From the NCBI RefSeq assembly GCF_004363075.1, contig NZ_SNYN01000022.1, forward strand, positions 16,565 through 80,564: 64,000 nt of DNA. The letters are read 5' to 3'. The DNA is from Actinorugispora endophytica (GTDB taxonomy: Bacteria > Actinomycetota > Actinomycetes > Streptosporangiales > Streptosporangiaceae). The notes beneath the pieces are model-generated. The model was not told where the DNA came from. It made no database searches and saw only the letters and a program-made list of their open reading frames with translations. Numbering within the stretch: the first letter of the stretch is position 1; the number at the start of each line of letters is the position of its first letter. A program made the translations under genes and the position numbers. Shown in pieces: positions 53,640 through 61,768 of this stretch.

Positions 53640-55343
53640 TCACAGGCCGGGGGTGTTCTCGCGGGCGCGGCGGAGTCCGGCGCGGGAGGCGATGACGGCG
53701 ACCCGGGGGTCGCCGTCGAACGCCTCCCGCGGCAGCGTCGTGTTGTCGGCGAGCACCACGCCTTCGGGCGCGTCGCCGGGGTCGGCGTCCCAGAAGTTCC
53801 CGGTGAGGACCACGTGCTCCAGGGGCGGCGACACGTTCAGCGCCACCGGCGCGTCGGCCCGGTACACGGCGTTGCCCTCGACGGTCACCCAGGACGCGCC
53901 GTAGTCGGTGTACAGGCCGAAGTTGTAGGGGGTGACGGTGTCGCGGACGACGTTGCCCCGGACGAGCGCGCCGTTGGAGGGGCGGTCGCCCTGCGCCCCG
54001 GACAGGTAGATGCCGCCGCCGTCGGCCAGCACCAGCATCGTGTCGTGGACCAGGTTGTCCAGCACACGGGTCCCGCGCCCGGGGTAGACCATGATCCCCG
54101 CGTGCGGCACGTCGTAGACCTCGTTGTGCGCGACGGTGGTGTCGCTGGTGCCCGAGAGAAGGACGGCCGGGGACCCGCGGTAGTCGAGCCCGACGCGGTG
54201 GACGCGGTTGTTCTCGACCCGGTGGCCGCAGGCTCCCTCACCGACGACCAGGCCACCGCCGGACACCTCCGTGATCTCGCCGTCGCACACCGTGTTGTCG
54301 GCGCCCGCGCCGCGGAATTCCAGCGCGACCGCGCCCAGCCGGGTGAACCGGCAGCCCTCCAGCCTGACCCGGGAGGAGTCCTCGAAGACGACGTTCCCGG
54401 GGATGGCCGTGGTTTCGCCGGGGACCGTCACCCGCCCCCGGCCCTCGGCGAACGTGACCGTCAGCAGATCGCCGCCGGTGTGGTAGCCGTTGCCGTGGTA
54501 GTGGAGGAACCCTTCGGGCGTGCTGGGTTCGGACCAGGTCGCCTCCGCGAAGGTGATCCCGCGGAAGGCGACGTCGTGGACCCCGCGCCCGTGCAGCAGC
54601 GTCTCCAGCACGGGCGCGACGACCTCGTCGAGGTCCTCACCGGGGAGCGGGCGGTAGTACACGACCGTTCCGGCCGTCGCGAAGGTTCCCCCGGTGACGA
54701 AGGCGGGGCTGTTCTCCGCGTGGGTGGGCGAGTCGACGCCGTGGGACTCGCCGTTGCCGGGCCCGTCCCAGGTGATGACCGAGTGGTAGAGGCGCGTGGC
54801 CCGCTCGAAGGCGGGCCGGGCCATCGTGACGGCGGCCGAGTCCGCGTCGGCGGAGATCCGCGCCACCGGGCAGCGGGCCTCCGACCAGGGGTAGGCGCCC
54901 CGGTAGACGAACTCCACGTCGCCCTGCCAGGACCGGAGGTCAAGGCCTTCGACGACGTACCCCTGGGGGGTGCGGACCATGGGGTGCTCCAGCGCGACGG
55001 CCGCGCGCTCGGCGCGGCGCCCGTTGACGTAGAGCTGGCGTGGGGCCGGGCCGGGGAGACGGGCCCGATGGATCCCGTCCGGGTCCCGGGTCCACCCGGT
55101 GACCGCGCGCCCGCCGCTGATCACCACCTCCTCCTGGTCGGCGGTGCCGTAGCCGTGGGCCTGGTAGACGACGCCCGAGTGCTCGGCCGAGAGCCGGAGG
55201 GTGTCGGTGAGGCGGTAGGTGCCCGCCCTGAGCACGACCACGGTTCCCGGCGCGGCGGCGTCGCGGGCCCGCTGCGGTGTCGCGAACGGCCGCTCGAACG
55301 TGCCCGGTCCCGAATCGTCCCCCGAAGGGTCGACGAAGATCAC
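53640..55343 (-). CDS. Right-handed parallel beta-helix protein (polysaccharide-active type)
   Basis: A 567-residue protein. MIFVDPSGDDSGPGTFERPF with ATPQRARDAAAPGTVVVLRA is the typical start of beta-helix carbohydrate enzymes. Repeated helix rungs follow (NTVCDGEITEVSGGGLVVGE, HRVENNRVHRVGLDY, TTVAHNEVYDVPHAGIMVYP, VRGNVVRDTVTPYNFGLYTD). No signal peptide is visible, so it would act inside the cell or on imported oligosaccharides. Likely a glycoside hydrolase of a beta-helix family; I cannot name the family safely. Divergent from a TetR gene across a dyad containing GTGTACAC. Confidence 0.82.
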   Translation of the reverse strand: MIFVDPSGDDSGPGTFERPFATPQRARDAAAPGTVVVLRAGTYRLTDTLRLSAEHSGVVYQAHGYGTADQEEVVISGGRAVTGWTRDPDGIHRARLPGPAPRQLYVNGRRAERAAVALEHPMVRTPQGYVVEGLDLRSWQGDVEFVYRGAYPWSEARCPVARISADADSAAVTMARPAFERATRLYHSVITWDGPGNGESHGVDSPTHAENSPAFVTGGTFATAGTVVYYRPLPGEDLDEVVAPVLETLLHGRGVHDVAFRGITFAEATWSEPSTPEGFLHYHGNGYHTGGDLLTVTFAEGRGRVTVPGETTAIPGNVVFEDSSRVRLEGCRFTRLGAVALEFRGAGADNTVCDGEITEVSGGGLVVGEGACGHRVENNRVHRVGLDYRGSPAVLLSGTSDTTVAHNEVYDVPHAGIMVYPGRGTRVLDNLVHDTMLVLADGGGIYLSGAQGDRPSNGALVRGNVVRDTVTPYNFGLYTDYGASWVTVEGNAVYRADAPVALNVSPPLEHVVLTGNFWDADPGDAPEGVVLADNTTLPREAFDGDPRVAVIASRAGLRRARENTPGL

Positions 55344-55351
55344 AAGAACCC

Positions 55352-55381
55352 CTGTCTACGGTGTACACATTGGGTAGACAG
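55352..55381. promoter_or_regulatory. Dyad between beta-helix and TetR genes
   Basis: CTGTCTAC (55352-55359) and GTAGACAG (55374-55381) flank GTGTACAC (55361-55368), itself a palindrome. It sits 9 bp from the beta-helix start and 18 bp from the TetR start, fit for repression of both. Confidence 0.7.
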
Positions 55382-55398
55382 CATATACAGGAAAGGGG

Positions 55399-56256
55399 AT
55401 GCAATTGACGGATCCGGAGCGAAGTACCGAACTGCTGTGGCGGGCCGGGGCCCGGCGCGGCCTCAGCCTGGAGCGGATCGTGCGCGCCGCGGTCGAACTC
55501 GCCGACGCCGAGGACCTGGCCGCAGTGTCGATGCGGAGCCTGGCCGAGCGGCTGGGCTTCACCACGATGGCGCTCTACCGGCACGTGCGGGGAAAGGCCG
55601 AACTGGTGGCCCTCATGCGCGACGAGGTCATGGGCGGGTGGGACTCCGCGGCCGACCCGTCCGCCGCCGGGGGGTGGCGGGCGGAGCTGGAGGCGTGGGC
55701 GCGGCGCGGACTGGCTCTCCACCAGCGGCATCCCTGGCTCGCCGAGTCGGAGGACGCCCGGCACGTGCCCGGGCCCAACGCGGTCGCGGTCTTCGAGCGG
55801 GCGCTGGGCGCCGTTGCGGACACCGGGCTTCCCCCCGCGCAGGTGGTGGCGGCGGTCAACCTCCTGGGCGGGTTCGTCGACAGCGCCGCCCGCCAGTCGG
55901 CGGCGGCGCTGCGCGCGCGGCGCCGCACCGGTGTCAGCGACGAGGAGTGGTGGCGAGGACGCGACTCGCTCTTCGCCCGCCTGGACCGGTATCCCACGCT
56001 GAGCCGTCTGTACCGCGAGGGCGCCTACGAGGCGCCGCCGGACCCCTTCGACTTCGGCCTACAGCGGGTGCTGGACGGAATCGACACCCTAATCCGTGAC
56101 GAAAAGCGTGATGAAAATGTCTGCAGGGTCTGCGGGGCGCCGGTCTCAGCCGCCACCTCGGGCCGTCCCCGGGACTACTGCTCGCGCGCCTGCCAGCAGC
56201 GCGCCTACCGCGCGCGCAAGGGGGGCGGCGGGTCGGGCGGCGGACCGCGTCCGTGA
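55399..56256 (+). CDS. TetR-family regulator with C-terminal Cys4 motif
   Basis: A 285-residue protein. HTH: LERIVRAAVELADAEDLAAV, SMRSLAERLGFTTMALYRHV; TetR_C-like domain to about 240. The tail reads CRVCGAPVSAATSGRPRDYC then SRACQQRAYRARK, a C-x2-C-x13-C-x3-C zinc-ribbon-like module rich in Arg, which could add DNA or RNA contact. ATG 55399 directly abuts the GGAAAGGGG; TTG 55405 gives better spacing and may be the real start. It probably controls the divergent beta-helix gene. Ends 9 bp from the convergent TetR gene. Confidence 0.87.
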   Translation: MQLTDPERSTELLWRAGARRGLSLERIVRAAVELADAEDLAAVSMRSLAERLGFTTMALYRHVRGKAELVALMRDEVMGGWDSAADPSAAGGWRAELEAWARRGLALHQRHPWLAESEDARHVPGPNAVAVFERALGAVADTGLPPAQVVAAVNLLGGFVDSAARQSAAALRARRRTGVSDEEWWRGRDSLFARLDRYPTLSRLYREGAYEAPPDPFDFGLQRVLDGIDTLIRDEKRDENVCRVCGAPVSAATSGRPRDYCSRACQQRAYRARKGGGGSGGGPRP

Positions 56257-56265
56257 CGCGGGGAC

Positions 56266-57009
56266 TCAGGGGGCGGGGGTGTCGCGGATCATCCCTCGCA
56301 CCTGCTCGACGTCCGGCAGGGGCGAGGCGTGGCCGTCTCGTGCCGGTGACGGCTCGTCCGCGGCGCTCGCCGGGGCCACGAGCCGGCGCAGGCCGGTGCG
56401 CAGCAGGGCGCCGTCGACGGAGGCGACGCCGCTGAGCGCGAGCACCGACACTCCCTGCTCGAGCGCTGCCATGAGCTGCGCGACATCACCGGCCGGAAGC
56501 TCCTCGCCGGCCGGCCGGCTCTCGGCCGCGACACGCTCGTAGGCGTTGAGCATCACCTGGACCCGCGCGCGCAGCAGGGGGGTGAGCGCGTCGTCGCGGG
56601 CGGCGGTCGCGATGAACTCCAGAGTCGCGAGCCCGAACCCGCGCACCATCTCCGCCGCGCCACCGTCCCCGTCCCCGTCCCCGTCCCCGTCGCCGCCGGA
56701 GCCCGGCTCCGGCGCGTGGGCGCCACTCGTCTCCGGCATCGCGAACGGGTCCCAGTCCGCGCCGCGCAGCGCCTCCAGGTTGTGGTCCATCACCGCCAGG
56801 AACAGCTCCGCCTTGCCGCCGAAGTTCGAGTAGACCGCGCCCTTGGAGAACCCGGCCTCGTTGGCGATCCCCTCCAGGCTCGCTCGGTGGTAGCCGTCAC
56901 GGGTGAACGCCACCAGCGCCGCCACGACGAGCGCGTCGCGGGTCTCCCGCTTCTGCTCGGCGCGGCTCCGCCGCACCCGGGGCGCGGACGTCGAGTGGTG
57001 TCGGTCCAT
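56266..57009 (-). CDS. TetR-family repressor of the adjacent ABC exporter
   Basis: A 247-residue regulator with HTH RDALVVAALVAFTRDGYHRA, SLEGIANEAGFSKGAVYSNF and GGKAELFLAVMDHNLEAL. The ligand domain is interrupted by an acidic Gly-Asp tract (GGDGDGDGDGDGG) encoded by a 6-bp tandem repeat (GACGGG-type, 56665-56697). Divergent from the ABC transporter genes across four operators with 17-bp period. Confidence 0.9.
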   Translation of the reverse strand: MDRHHSTSAPRVRRSRAEQKRETRDALVVAALVAFTRDGYHRASLEGIANEAGFSKGAVYSNFGGKAELFLAVMDHNLEALRGADWDPFAMPETSGAHAPEPGSGGDGDGDGDGDGGAAEMVRGFGLATLEFIATAARDDALTPLLRARVQVMLNAYERVAAESRPAGEELPAGDVAQLMAALEQGVSVLALSGVASVDGALLRTGLRRLVAPASAADEPSPARDGHASPLPDVEQVRGMIRDTPAP

Positions 57010-57028
57010 GCCCGCATCCTAGTTGACG

Positions 57029-57090
57029 TACCATCGGCACGGTAATACCGATGGTATTTTAATTCCGACGGAACTTTAGTACCGTCGGTA
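57029..57090. promoter_or_regulatory. Four-site operator array, exact 17-bp period
   Basis: TACCATCGGCA (57029), TACCGATGGTA (57046), TTCCGACGGAA (57063) and TACCGTCGGTA (57080) start at exactly 17-bp intervals and share the dyad consensus TACCGNCGGTA. The 6-bp linkers are AT-rich (ATTTTAA, CTTTAG). The array occupies the gap between the TetR start (57009) and the ABC ATPase start (57121). Confidence 0.88.
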
Positions 57091-57120
57091 TTTCAACGGG
57101 CGAGGGGTGGGAGGATCACC

Positions 57121-58083
57121 ATGGGAGACGCGGTGCTGGAGGTCGAGGACCTCACACGACGGTTCGGCTCGGCCGTCGCGAACGAGCGGGTCAGCCTGAG
57201 GGTCAGGGCGGGAGAGGTCGTCGGGCTGCTGGGACACAACGGCGCCGGCAAGACCACGCTGGTGTCCCAGGTCGTCGGACTGCTCCGACCCGACAGCGGG
57301 GCGATCCGGGTGGCCGGTGCGGACGCGGTCGCGGATCCGGCGACGGCGCGCCGCTGCGTGGCGCTCCAAGCCCAGGCGCAGGCGCCGCTGGACGGCCTGA
57401 CACCCAGGGCGGCGATCGAGATCGCCGGCCGGCTGCGCGGGATGTCTGGAGCGGACGCGAGGGCCGCCGCGCGCGCCTTGGCCGACGAACTGGACATCCG
57501 CGACTGGTTCGACCGGCGGGCCACACCGGACGGCGGCGGACTGTCCGGCGGCGTGCGCCGCCTGACCGCGTTCGCCATGGCGGCGGTCGCCCCGGTGCCG
57601 CTGGTCGTCCTCGACGAACCGACCAACGATGTCGACGCGGCCCGGCGGCGGCGCCTGTGGGAGACCGTCCGCCGACTCGGCGACGACGGCGCGGGGGTGC
57701 TGCTCGTCACCCACAACGTCGTGGAGGCCGAACGCGTGGTGGACGAACTCGTGGTGCTCGACCGCGGCAAGGTCGTCGCCTCCGGGTCGCCAGGTCAGCT
57801 CCGCGGGACCGGCGACCACGACCTGCGACTCGAGCTCTCGCTGCACCCGGACGGCGCCGACCCCTCCGATCCCCCCACCGACGCGCCGATCCCGATCACC
57901 CGACGCGTCCGCGCCGGCCGTCGGGTGCTGCTGACCCTCGCCGCGGCCGACGCCGCGGCCGCCGTCGCCTGGGCCACGGCCCTTCGCTCAGGCGAGCGCA
58001 TCGAGGGCTACGCGCTGGCCCCCGCCACTCTCGAGGACGTCTACCTCGCCGCCACCACCACGGAGGAGACCGCCAATGCCTGA
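57121..58083 (+). CDS. ABC-2 type exporter ATPase
   Basis: A 320-residue DrrA-like ATPase: Walker A GHNGAGKTT, Q-loop VALQAQAQAPLDGLTPRAAI, signature LSGGVRRLTAFAMA (Val in place of Gln), Walker B LVVLDEPTNDVD, switch VTHN (Asn replaces the usual Asp). The C-terminal ~90 residues form the drug-exporter-type extension. GGGAGG directly precedes the ATG. It overlaps the permease by 8 bp. The pair probably exports a lipid or drug and is induced when the TetR ligand is present. Confidence 0.9.
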   Translation: MGDAVLEVEDLTRRFGSAVANERVSLRVRAGEVVGLLGHNGAGKTTLVSQVVGLLRPDSGAIRVAGADAVADPATARRCVALQAQAQAPLDGLTPRAAIEIAGRLRGMSGADARAAARALADELDIRDWFDRRATPDGGGLSGGVRRLTAFAMAAVAPVPLVVLDEPTNDVDAARRRRLWETVRRLGDDGAGVLLVTHNVVEAERVVDELVVLDRGKVVASGSPGQLRGTGDHDLRLELSLHPDGADPSDPPTDAPIPITRRVRAGRRVLLTLAAADAAAAVAWATALRSGERIEGYALAPATLEDVYLAATTTEETANA

Positions 58084-58873
58084 GACGACCGTTTCCGCGC
58101 CGCCCGCGCGAGTGCCCGTCGGCGTCCCGCCGCGCACCGGCCTCTGGACGGCCTACACGACCCTGCTGCGCTGGACGACCGCCCAGATCGGCGCGATGCT
58201 GCCGCTGTTCGTCGTCGTCCAGACGCTGCTCGCCGCCGGCATCATCGTCGGGTTCGGATTCCTCGTCCCCGACATCGACACCCCCGCCGCCCGGTTCCTG
58301 TCCACCGGCGCGCCCACCGTGCTGCTGATGGTTATCGGCCTCGTCATGGTCCCCCAGGGCGTGGCGCAGGCGCGCACCAGCGGCACGTTCGCCTACCAGC
58401 GCGCGCTTCCGGTGCCGCGCCCGCTGCTGCTGCTGTCCGACCTGACGGTGTGGCTGGTCGTCGCCCTGCCGGGCGTCCCCGTCGCGGTGGTCGTGGCACA
58501 GCTGCGATACGGCTTGCGCTACACCTTCGACTGGCCTCTGCTGGTGGCCGCGTCCGTCCTGGCCGCGGCGACGGCCGCCGTGGTCGGCTACGCGATCGCC
58601 GTGCTCCTGCCCCCGTTGCCGGCCCAGCTCGCCACCCAGGTGCTGGTGTTCTTCGTGATGCTGTTCTCACCGGTCACCTTCCCGGAGAGCCAGCTGCCCG
58701 AGTGGTTCCAGGCGGTCCACGACGTGCTTCCGTTCCGGCCCGCCGCCGACCTGATCCGCGCGGGGCTGCTGTCGGACGGCTACGACGCGAGCCCCCAGGA
58801 CCTCGCCGTGCTGCTGGCCTGGTGCGCGCTCGGGGCCGTGATCAGCGTCCGCGCCCTGGTCCGCCGCGCCTGA
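58076..58873 (+). CDS. ABC-2 type transporter permease
   Basis: A 265-residue permease with six hydrophobic segments (MLPLFVVVQTLLAAGIIVGF, PTVLLMVIGLVMVPQGVAQA, LTVWLVVALPGVPVAVVVAQ, LLVAASVLAAATAAVVGYAI, LATQVLVFFVMLFSPVTFPE, LAVLLAWCALGAVISVRAL). The ABC-2 loop has PVTFPESQLPEWFQAVHDVL with PFRPAADLIRAGLL, as in DrrB/NodJ-type permeases. Translationally coupled to the ATPase gene. Confidence 0.9.
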   Translation: MPETTVSAPPARVPVGVPPRTGLWTAYTTLLRWTTAQIGAMLPLFVVVQTLLAAGIIVGFGFLVPDIDTPAARFLSTGAPTVLLMVIGLVMVPQGVAQARTSGTFAYQRALPVPRPLLLLSDLTVWLVVALPGVPVAVVVAQLRYGLRYTFDWPLLVAASVLAAATAAVVGYAIAVLLPPLPAQLATQVLVFFVMLFSPVTFPESQLPEWFQAVHDVLPFRPAADLIRAGLLSDGYDASPQDLAVLLAWCALGAVISVRALVRRA

Positions 58874-59032
58874 GTCGTCCCGGACCCGTCGGCGGGCGCG
58901 GCGGCACGCCGGCCCGCAGGCCGGCGTGCCCCCGCGCAGCGGCGGGTGGTCCCGGCGGTACCGCGCCCCCCTCGCGGTTCCTGACGCCCGCGGGCTGCTT
59001 CGCCCCTCCCCCGCCCCCCTGGGCGCAGGGCC

Positions 59033-59281
59033 TACGGGGTTTTCCGGCGCGGGGTGTTTCGGGGGCCGGGCGAGGGGTCTGCCGATGACCGTGACGCCGG
59101 CGTTCCACGATGTCCGTTTCGCGGAACGCCGGCGTCGAGATCATCGACGGGTCCCTCACGAGACGGACACCGCGGGCGCGGCCCCGCCCCGCACCCGCCG
59201 CCGCCTCGCGGTCTACGTGGCACGAGGCCGAGAGACCCCCGACACCGGTGCGCGGACCACTCCCGCGCCGGAGACTCCCTA
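59033..59281. mobile_element. MITE-like TIR element, copy B2 (complete, core type B)
   Basis: 249 bp bordered by TA. Left terminus TACGGGGTTTTCCGGCGCGG; right terminus, read inward, TAGGGAGTCTCCGGCGCGGG. The core-B hairpin has arms 59094-59107 and 59124-59137 (GACGCCGGCGTTCC and complement) and apex TGTCCGTTTCGCGG. The shell has CTCACGAGACGGACACCGCG and CCGAGAGACCCCCGACACCG. The terminal CTA at 59279-59281 is the stop codon of the reductase gene. 58874-59032 has no gene. Confidence 0.8.
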
Positions 59282-59896
59282 CCTGCCGGAGGACTCCGGA
59301 GCACCGGGGCGCCGGTCGTAGGTGAGGAAGACCGCCCCGCCCTTGAGGACGGTGTGGTCGACGAGCTCCCAGGCGTTGGGCGCGAAGGCCGCGGTCCGTC
59401 CGAAGAGGGGGATGCCCGAGCCGATGGTGAGCGGGCTGAGTTTGACGACCAGGCGGTCGATCTCGCCGTACAGCGCGCCGGCCAGCTCCCCGCCGCCGAC
59501 GAGCCAGAGGTCTTCTCCGCCGTCGCGCTTCAGCTCTCGCAGCGCCGCCACCGGGTCGTCGGCGACGATCTCGACGCCGGGGTCCGGGCTCTCGGTCAGC
59601 GTCCGGGAGAAGACCAGGTGCCTGAGGTGGGGGTAGGCGTCGGTCACGCCGGCCGCGAGGCCGATCTCGTAGCTCTTGCGTCCTTCGACGACGGTGCCGA
59701 AGCGGGTGCCTTCGGCGGTGACACCGAGCGCCGCCCGGGCCGGGCCGGGCAGGGTCTCGGGGTACTCCTCGACGAGGTGCCGGATGTAGTCCTCGGAGGG
59801 GGTCCAGAAGCCGCCGGGGCCGGTGGGGTCGGAGCCGTCGGGCCCGGCGATGAAACCGTCGAGGGTGGAGGCGATGAAGTACACGAGCTTGCGCAA
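59279..59896 (-). CDS. RibD-C/dihydrofolate-reductase-family protein
   Basis: A 205-residue reductase starting MRKLVYFIASTLDGFIAGPD, with GTVVEGRKSYEIGLAAG, LVFSRTLTESPDPGVEIVAD, LWLVGGGELAGALYGEIDRL and WELVDHTVLKGGAVFLTYDR. This is the widespread actinobacterial YwjB-like family; it binds NADPH in a DHFR fold but is not folate-specific. TTG start with AAAGGA 8 nt upstream. It follows the TetR gene by 73 bp in one operon. The stop TAG is the end of TIR element B2. A decayed relative lies at 15000. Confidence 0.9.
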   Translation of the reverse strand: MRKLVYFIASTLDGFIAGPDGSDPTGPGGFWTPSEDYIRHLVEEYPETLPGPARAALGVTAEGTRFGTVVEGRKSYEIGLAAGVTDAYPHLRHLVFSRTLTESPDPGVEIVADDPVAALRELKRDGGEDLWLVGGGELAGALYGEIDRLVVKLSPLTIGSGIPLFGRTAAFAPNAWELVDHTVLKGGAVFLTYDRRPGAPESSGR

Positions 59897-59969
59897 GGCA
59901 GGTCCTTTGCCGATCGGCCGCAGTGGGCGGTGGTGTGGCGCGCCGCCCGGGGCGGGCGGCGTCGGGGGG

Positions 59970-60560
59970 TTACGTCGCGGTGGTGGGGAACGGGGTGACG
60001 ACGCGCTCCACGGCCCGGGTGACCAGCTCCTCGCGCTCGGCGCCCGTGAAGACGTCCGGCAGGGTGAGCTGCTCGACGACCAGCCAGTTCATGGCCAGGT
60101 ACATCAGCCGGACGGCGGTCGCGCCGCCGGGCAGGCCCGCGGCCTCGTGCCGGGCGACGTTCTCGTCAATGTCGGCGCGGACCCGCTCGGTGAGCAGCGC
60201 GCGCAGCCCCGGCCTCCTGGTGGCCTCCAGCCGGAGCTCCAGGAGCGCCAGGTGCCCGGACGGGAAAGCGGTGGCCCTGCCGACGCTCTCCCGCAGCATC
60301 GCGCCGTACGACGCGGCGTCCCGCGCCTGGTCGAACATCCCGGTGATCGCGTCCTCCCCGGGCCTGAGCCGCTCGTAGACGCGGACGCCGGCCTGGACGA
60401 GCAGGTCGTCGCGGTTGCGGAAGTAGTTGGACGTGGTGCCGACGGGCACCGCCGCCTCCTTGTCGACGGCGCGCTGGGTCAGGCCGCGCGCCCCCTCCCG
60501 GGCGAGAACCTCGATGGCGCCGTCGAGCAGCGCGGCCCGTCGGGCCGGGTTTCGACGCAT
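59970..60560 (-). CDS. TetR-family regulator of the reductase operon
   Basis: A 196-residue regulator from ATG 60560 (GGGAGGGAG upstream). HTH: RGLTQRAVDKEAAVPVGTTS then NYFRNRDDLLVQAGVRV. C-terminal domain: SGHLALLELRLEATRRPGLR, VRLMYLAMNWLVVEQLTLPD. The longer upstream frame only translates the operator region. First gene of the operon with the reductase, so autoregulated. Confidence 0.9.
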   Translation of the reverse strand: MRRNPARRAALLDGAIEVLAREGARGLTQRAVDKEAAVPVGTTSNYFRNRDDLLVQAGVRVYERLRPGEDAITGMFDQARDAASYGAMLRESVGRATAFPSGHLALLELRLEATRRPGLRALLTERVRADIDENVARHEAAGLPGGATAVRLMYLAMNWLVVEQLTLPDVFTGAEREELVTRAVERVVTPFPTTAT

Positions 60561-60585
60561 CCCGCACTCCCTCCCCGCTCTTAAG

Positions 60586-60640
60586 TACTTCAAGTAAAGC
60601 ACTTCGAGTGCAGTGATTCAAGTGGAGTTATCTCGAGTCG
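60586..60640. promoter_or_regulatory. Array of ACTTCnAGT dyads
   Basis: TACTTCAAGTA (60586-60596, perfect), CACTTCGAGTG (60600-60610, inside GCACT-TCG-AGTGC), GATTCAAGTG (from 60615) and ATCTCGAGTC (from 60630). Centres are 14-15 bp apart, directly upstream of the TetR start. Likely TetR operators. Confidence 0.7.
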
Positions 60641-60735
60641 CGGACGACCTGCCCGACACCGACGCCGACGCCGAGGACCACTCCCCGCCGGGCGCGCCCT
60701 ACCCGCGCGGGGCGCGCCCGGCGGGGAGTGGCGGG

Positions 60736-61329
60736 TCAGGACACCGCGACCGCGATGAGCAGCACCGCCACGATCGTGACGCACACGATGGCGATGGCCG
60801 CGAAGGCGATCCGGTAGGGGTGCTGCTCGGCTCGCGAGACCAGGTCCGGGTACGCCCGGGCGAACTGGCGGGCGTCGACGGGACGGTCGGGGCCCTCGCA
60901 CGGCACGCCGAGCGCGTCCACGAGCCGGTCCAGGTCCTCACGCGTGTAGGGGGCGCCGTTCACCCTGATGACCAGGCCGCGGTGCTCGTCGAGCAGGAAC
61001 AGGCTCTCGCCGGACGCCCCGCGCGGCGCGGTGATGGTCGCGCGCACCACCTGCGCGACGCGCGGGCGCGACCGGCGCTGGTTGGAGAACAGGCCCCGTA
61101 CGGCGATCTCGTCCGGGGTCAGGGTGACCCGGGCGCTGACCAGGGACGCGACCGCCAGGACGGTCAGCGCGGCGAACAGGGCGCCCACGGTCGCGGCGAG
61201 CGCCACCGGGGCGTCGCCGATCACCGCCGCGGCGGGGACGGCCATGGAGGCCACCAGTGTGACGGCCAGAACAGCCAGCCCTTTCCCGAGGTTCGGTCGC
61301 AGTACGAGGTTGCCTCGAACACCATTCAC
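60736..61329 (-). CDS. Membrane protein with PH-like domain
   Basis: A 197-residue protein. Two helices near the N-terminus (GLAVLAVTLVASMAVPAAAV, VGALFAALTVLAVASLVSA) are followed by a PH-like strand set (VTLTPDEIAVRGLFSNQRRS, VVRATITAPRGASGESLFLL, RGLVIRVNGAPYTREDLDRL) and a C-terminal helix (AFAAIAIVCVTIVAVLLIAV). This is the bacterial-PH membrane protein layout common in actinobacteria; function unknown. GTG 61329 is preferred by sequence character, with AAGAGGCG about 11 nt upstream. Confidence 0.78.
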   Translation of the reverse strand: MNGVRGNLVLRPNLGKGLAVLAVTLVASMAVPAAAVIGDAPVALAATVGALFAALTVLAVASLVSARVTLTPDEIAVRGLFSNQRRSRPRVAQVVRATITAPRGASGESLFLLDEHRGLVIRVNGAPYTREDLDRLVDALGVPCEGPDRPVDARQFARAYPDLVSRAEQHPYRIAFAAIAIVCVTIVAVLLIAVAVS

Positions 61330-61377
61330 GTGGATATCGCCTCTTTCGTCAGTCGTGTGACAAGCGTGCCGCATCGG

Positions 61378-61480
61378 CGGTGATGTCTTCGACGTCGGGA
61401 AGAGGCCCGAGTTCGACACGATCTACACCGAATGGCTGGGCTCGCACCGGCCCGCCCGCGCGGTCGCCGGTGCGCGGCGG
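61378..61480 (+). pseudogene. RidA-like 3' fragment cut by TIR element
   Basis: The plus strand reads DVFDVGKRPEFDTIYTEWLG then SHRPARAVAGARR, which has the spacing of the RidA C-terminal region (tyrosine helix, then PAR.xVxV). It lacks a start and merges into element A4. Assignment is tentative. Confidence 0.4.
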
Positions 61481-61487
61481 CGCCCTT

Positions 61488-61752
61488 GGCCCGCGCGTCC
61501 CCGCCGGATGTCCGTGAGGCGGCGGTTCGAGGGCCGGTCCCGCTCTCACCCGGAATGATCACGGGCTTTCCGCCCTTCCCGGCCCCGAAACGGGCAGAAA
61601 GCCCAAGACCGTCAACGGAACCCTCACGCAACGGACATCACGGGCGCGGCCCCGGCTCCCGCCCGCCGTCACCTCGCGATCCGCGTGGCGCGGAGTCGAA
61701 AGACCCACCGAAGCACCGGCGTCCGAGCCACCCCCGCGCCGGAGCTTCCCTA
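61488..61752. mobile_element. MITE-like TIR element, copy A4 (core type A, left end lost)
   Basis: The left part matches element A2 in reverse from CGCGCGTCCCCGCCGGATGT onward. The core-A hairpin lies at 61563-61604, followed by the shell (CCCTCACGCAACGGACATCA, GAAAGACCCACCGAAGCACC). The right terminus, read inward, is TAGGGAAGCTCCGGCGCGGG, ending at TA 61751-61752. The outer left terminal repeat is missing where the RidA-like fragment begins. Confidence 0.75.
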
Positions 61753-61768
61753 CTCGCCCGCTGACCAG

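Noticed and set aside
57029..57090. Regular 17-bp repeats as a CRISPR array or plasmid iterons
   Set aside because: Units are short dyads without spacers of CRISPR size, and no rep or cas gene is near. Position between divergent TetR and ABC genes fits operators.
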